Source: Neobacillus muris
Lineage (GTDB): Bacteria > Bacillota > Bacilli > Bacillales > Cytobacillaceae
Assembly: GCF_943193175.1 (NCBI RefSeq)
Contig: NZ_CALPDF010000016.1
Span: forward strand, 19,803 to 83,802
Direction: 5' to 3'
DNA: 64,000 nt
Shown: positions 62,825 through 64,000 of the stretch, in pieces
Position numbering within the stretch: position 1 is the stretch's first letter
Layout of the letters: the number at the start of each line of letters is the position of its first letter
Made by a program: the position numbers and the translations under genes
Notes under the pieces: generated by a model
Told to the model about the DNA's origin: nothing
Database searches by the model: none
The model's input: only the letters and a program-made list of their open reading frames with translations

Positions 62825-63194
62825 GGGGTAGCGTCAGGAAAATGCGGTTATCTATACTTGGGAGTAAAAAGTCCTTTATTTCATAAGCCTTTTACATTGA
62901 AGACATGTAAACAACGTATTCGTCTAGATAACGATCCTCGTAGCATCAAATCATCAAATTCTACAATCGTTAGTTACCTTGAAGGCAGCTAAAACGCCTT
63001 AAGGCGTATCAAGCCTTTGTTATTTAAGATAAGGTTAGCATTTATACCTTCCCAGTGTTAAGACATCATTACATTGTTTACTGAGTTAAGATATTAAGTA
63101 TTCAAAGTAGTTTTTCACTCAATTTTTCTACTTCGAATACTTTAAATACTCCTGATTTTCATAGTATAGATAAATGCGGATTTACAACGCTAAG
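62825..63194 (+). repeat. 38-bp terminal inverted repeat of the Tn3-family element, split by an insertion
   Basis: The outer 23 bases (62825-62847, ending AATGCGG) and the inner 15 bases (63180-63194, ATTTACAACGCTAAG) join to a typical 38-bp Tn3-family end beginning GGGG and ending TAAG. Between them lie a 326-bp element and a second copy of ATGCGG. Transposase binding to this end should be disturbed, so the transposon is probably immobile from this side. Confidence 0.8.
62848..63173. mobile_element. 326-bp MITE-like insertion with 11-bp terminal inverted repeats
   Basis: It starts TTATCTATACT and ends AGTATAGATAA, perfect 11-bp inverted repeats, and is flanked by ATGCGG on both sides (62842-62847 and 63174-63179), a 6-bp target duplication. 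It has no ORF of useful length. Inside are a 14-bp palindrome ACGCCTTAAGGCGT (62994-63007) and a hairpin with 15-bp arms AAGTATTCAAAGTAG/CTACTTCGAATACTT (63096-63142, one mismatch). These are the marks of a non-autonomous element moved by a transposase in trans. Confidence 0.75.
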
Positions 63195-63229
63195 CTCATT
63201 TTCAAGAAGTTACCCCAATTTTAACAACG

Positions 63230-63961
63230 TTAAGACAGTTTCAGTGGTCTTAGAGAATCTAGTGAGACCATTTTTTCAGAATTAAAACGGTACTCTCCTA
63301 ATAAATTGATATGCTCCCATCCTAAAGGAGAAATATGATGTAACAAGTCTTCATTAAAATTATCTAAACCCTTTTGGTGTTCAACTGCTTTTGTCAGATG
63401 TAGAGTATTCCAGATACTGATGGCATTAATGATTATGTTTAAGGCACTGGCCCTTTGCAATTGATGCTGTATGGTTCGTTCCCTAAGCTCACCTTGTTTT
63501 CCGAAGAAAATAGCTCTGGCCAATCCATTCATGGCTTCTCCTTTATTCAATCCTCTTTGTATTTTTCTTCTTAATGATTCATCCGATATATAATTCAAAA
63601 TAAAGATCGTTTTTTCTATTCGGCCCATCTCACGTAAGGCTGTAGCTAAGCTGTTTTGTCTTGAATAGGAACCTAGTTTCCCCATAATCAAGGATGCTGA
63701 AACTGTTCCCTCCCTTATAGAATGAGCTAATCGCAAAACATCCTCATAATTTTCTTTAATGACCTTTGTATTTATTTGTCCACGTAAAATGGCTTCTAAT
63801 TTTGGATACTCACTTGCTTTATCTATTGTAAATAATTTCGAGTCTGATAAATCTCTTATTCTAGGAGCAAATTTAAAACCTAATAAATGGGTCAATCCAA
63901 AAATTTGGTCTGTGTAACCAGCCTTAATTGTACTAGTATTAGAAGTAGTTATTAACGTATC
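63230..63961 (-). pseudogene. Tn3-family transposase, C-terminal part (5' end lost or broken)
   Basis: The frame encodes the last 240 residues or so of a TnpA. AGYTDQIFGLTHLLGFKFAP and RIRDLSDSKLF lead the conserved catalytic region; then come IREGTVSASLIMGKLGSYSR, GRIEKTIFILNYI, RRKIQRGLNKGEAMNGLARA, the acidic HHISPLGWEHINLLGEYRF and the end. A TAA at 63962-63964 interrupts the frame just before the part where the catalytic Asp should lie, next to a hairpin. The usual protein is near 980 residues, so as seen this is a broken gene unless the upstream part rejoins by a frame not visible here. Confidence 0.8.
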
Positions 63962-63986
63962 TTACGATAACAACTACTTCTTTTTT
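63941..63986 (+). terminator. Hairpin with T run at the transposase break
   Basis: AGAAGTAGTTATTA (63941-63954) pairs with TAACAACTACTTCT (63968-63981) with one mismatch, followed by TTTTTT on the plus strand. It coincides with the break of the transposase frame. On the minus strand the sequence just before it reads as the end of another frame (FYEEIKKK and stop), so it may mark the edge of a further insertion. Confidence 0.6.
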
Positions 63987-64000
63987 ATTTCCTCATAGAA

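Larger units (their letters stand above)
54116..64000. mobile_element. Accessory genomic island (left boundary at about 54116; right end outside window)
   Basis: The island begins where the ABC ATPase homology stops and runs to the window end. Its sequence is visibly more AT-rich than the flanking core. It carries a helicase-nuclease, topoisomerase III, OB-fold/ParB-like protein, serine resolvase with repeats, small genes and a Tn3-family transposon end. The core gene order of the Bacillus block (gsaB and following) stops here. No integrase, tRNA or att duplication is seen inside the window, so the mode of entry is unknown; a plasmid co-integrated through recombination is possible. Confidence 0.7.
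62825..64000. mobile_element. Tn1546-like Tn3-family transposon, left end (continues beyond window)
   Basis: The terminal repeat starts GGGGTAGCGTCAGGAAAA at 62825 and the transposase gene ends nearby on the minus strand, the layout at the left end of Tn1546. The same 38-bp repeat, as I recall it for Tn1546, is recovered if the 332 bases between its halves are removed. The other end, the 5-bp target duplication partner and any cargo are outside the window. Confidence 0.75.

Overview
The window looks like the chromosome of a low-GC, endospore-forming Bacillaceae. I infer a Bacillus or Neobacillus-type organism from gene order, sporulation genes (sspK, sspE), FabL and Bacillus-style ribosome binding sites; the species cannot be read from the window.

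1-13.0 kb: the end of nnrD, an arginase-fold protein, ygbA, a POT peptide transporter, a DoxX protein, an orphan pair of F0 ATP synthase subunits (a and b without c), a MerR/TipAS regulator, broken pieces of PAS-GGDEF-EAL signalling genes, and a complete five-gene peptide ABC importer (two ATPases, lipoprotein, two permeases).

13.1-22.1 kb: aroK and aroD, a HupE/UreJ-type membrane protein, and a 2019-residue surface protein. That protein carries a lamin-tail domain, OB-folds, a PHP-like phosphoesterase domain and an LPNTA sorting signal. A perfect 28-bp inverted repeat separates the convergent aroD and hupE-like genes.

22.1-36.3 kb: the arginine/carbamoyl-phosphate operon argC-J-B-D-carA-carB-F, then argG and argH. 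ArgR-like boxes overlap the argC promoter and precede argG, and a cre site precedes argC. A SAM-I riboswitch then controls hom.

36.3-54.1 kb: a block in the same order as B. subtilis yfhD-yfhE-recX-yfhH-sspK-yfhJ-yfhP-mutY-yfhS-fabL-sspE-ygaB-ygaC-ygaD-ygaE-gsaB, with a stand-alone large glutamate synthase inserted before gsaB. A candidate small RNA with a CCCCCC hairpin loop lies between hom and yfhD.

54.1-64.0 kb: an AT-rich accessory island that interrupts an ABC ATPase gene. It carries a helicase fused to a PD-(D/E)XK-like nuclease, a topoisomerase III, an OB-fold/ParB-like fusion, a serine resolvase with its repeats, several small genes, and the end of a Tn1546-like Tn3-family transposon. 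The 38-bp end repeat of that transposon is itself split by a 326-bp insertion with terminal inverted repeats and a 6-bp target duplication. The helicase-nuclease/TopB/OB-ParB set is the best candidate for an undescribed system; the small RNA and the split transposon end come next. All functions were assigned by reading the sequence, with no database search.
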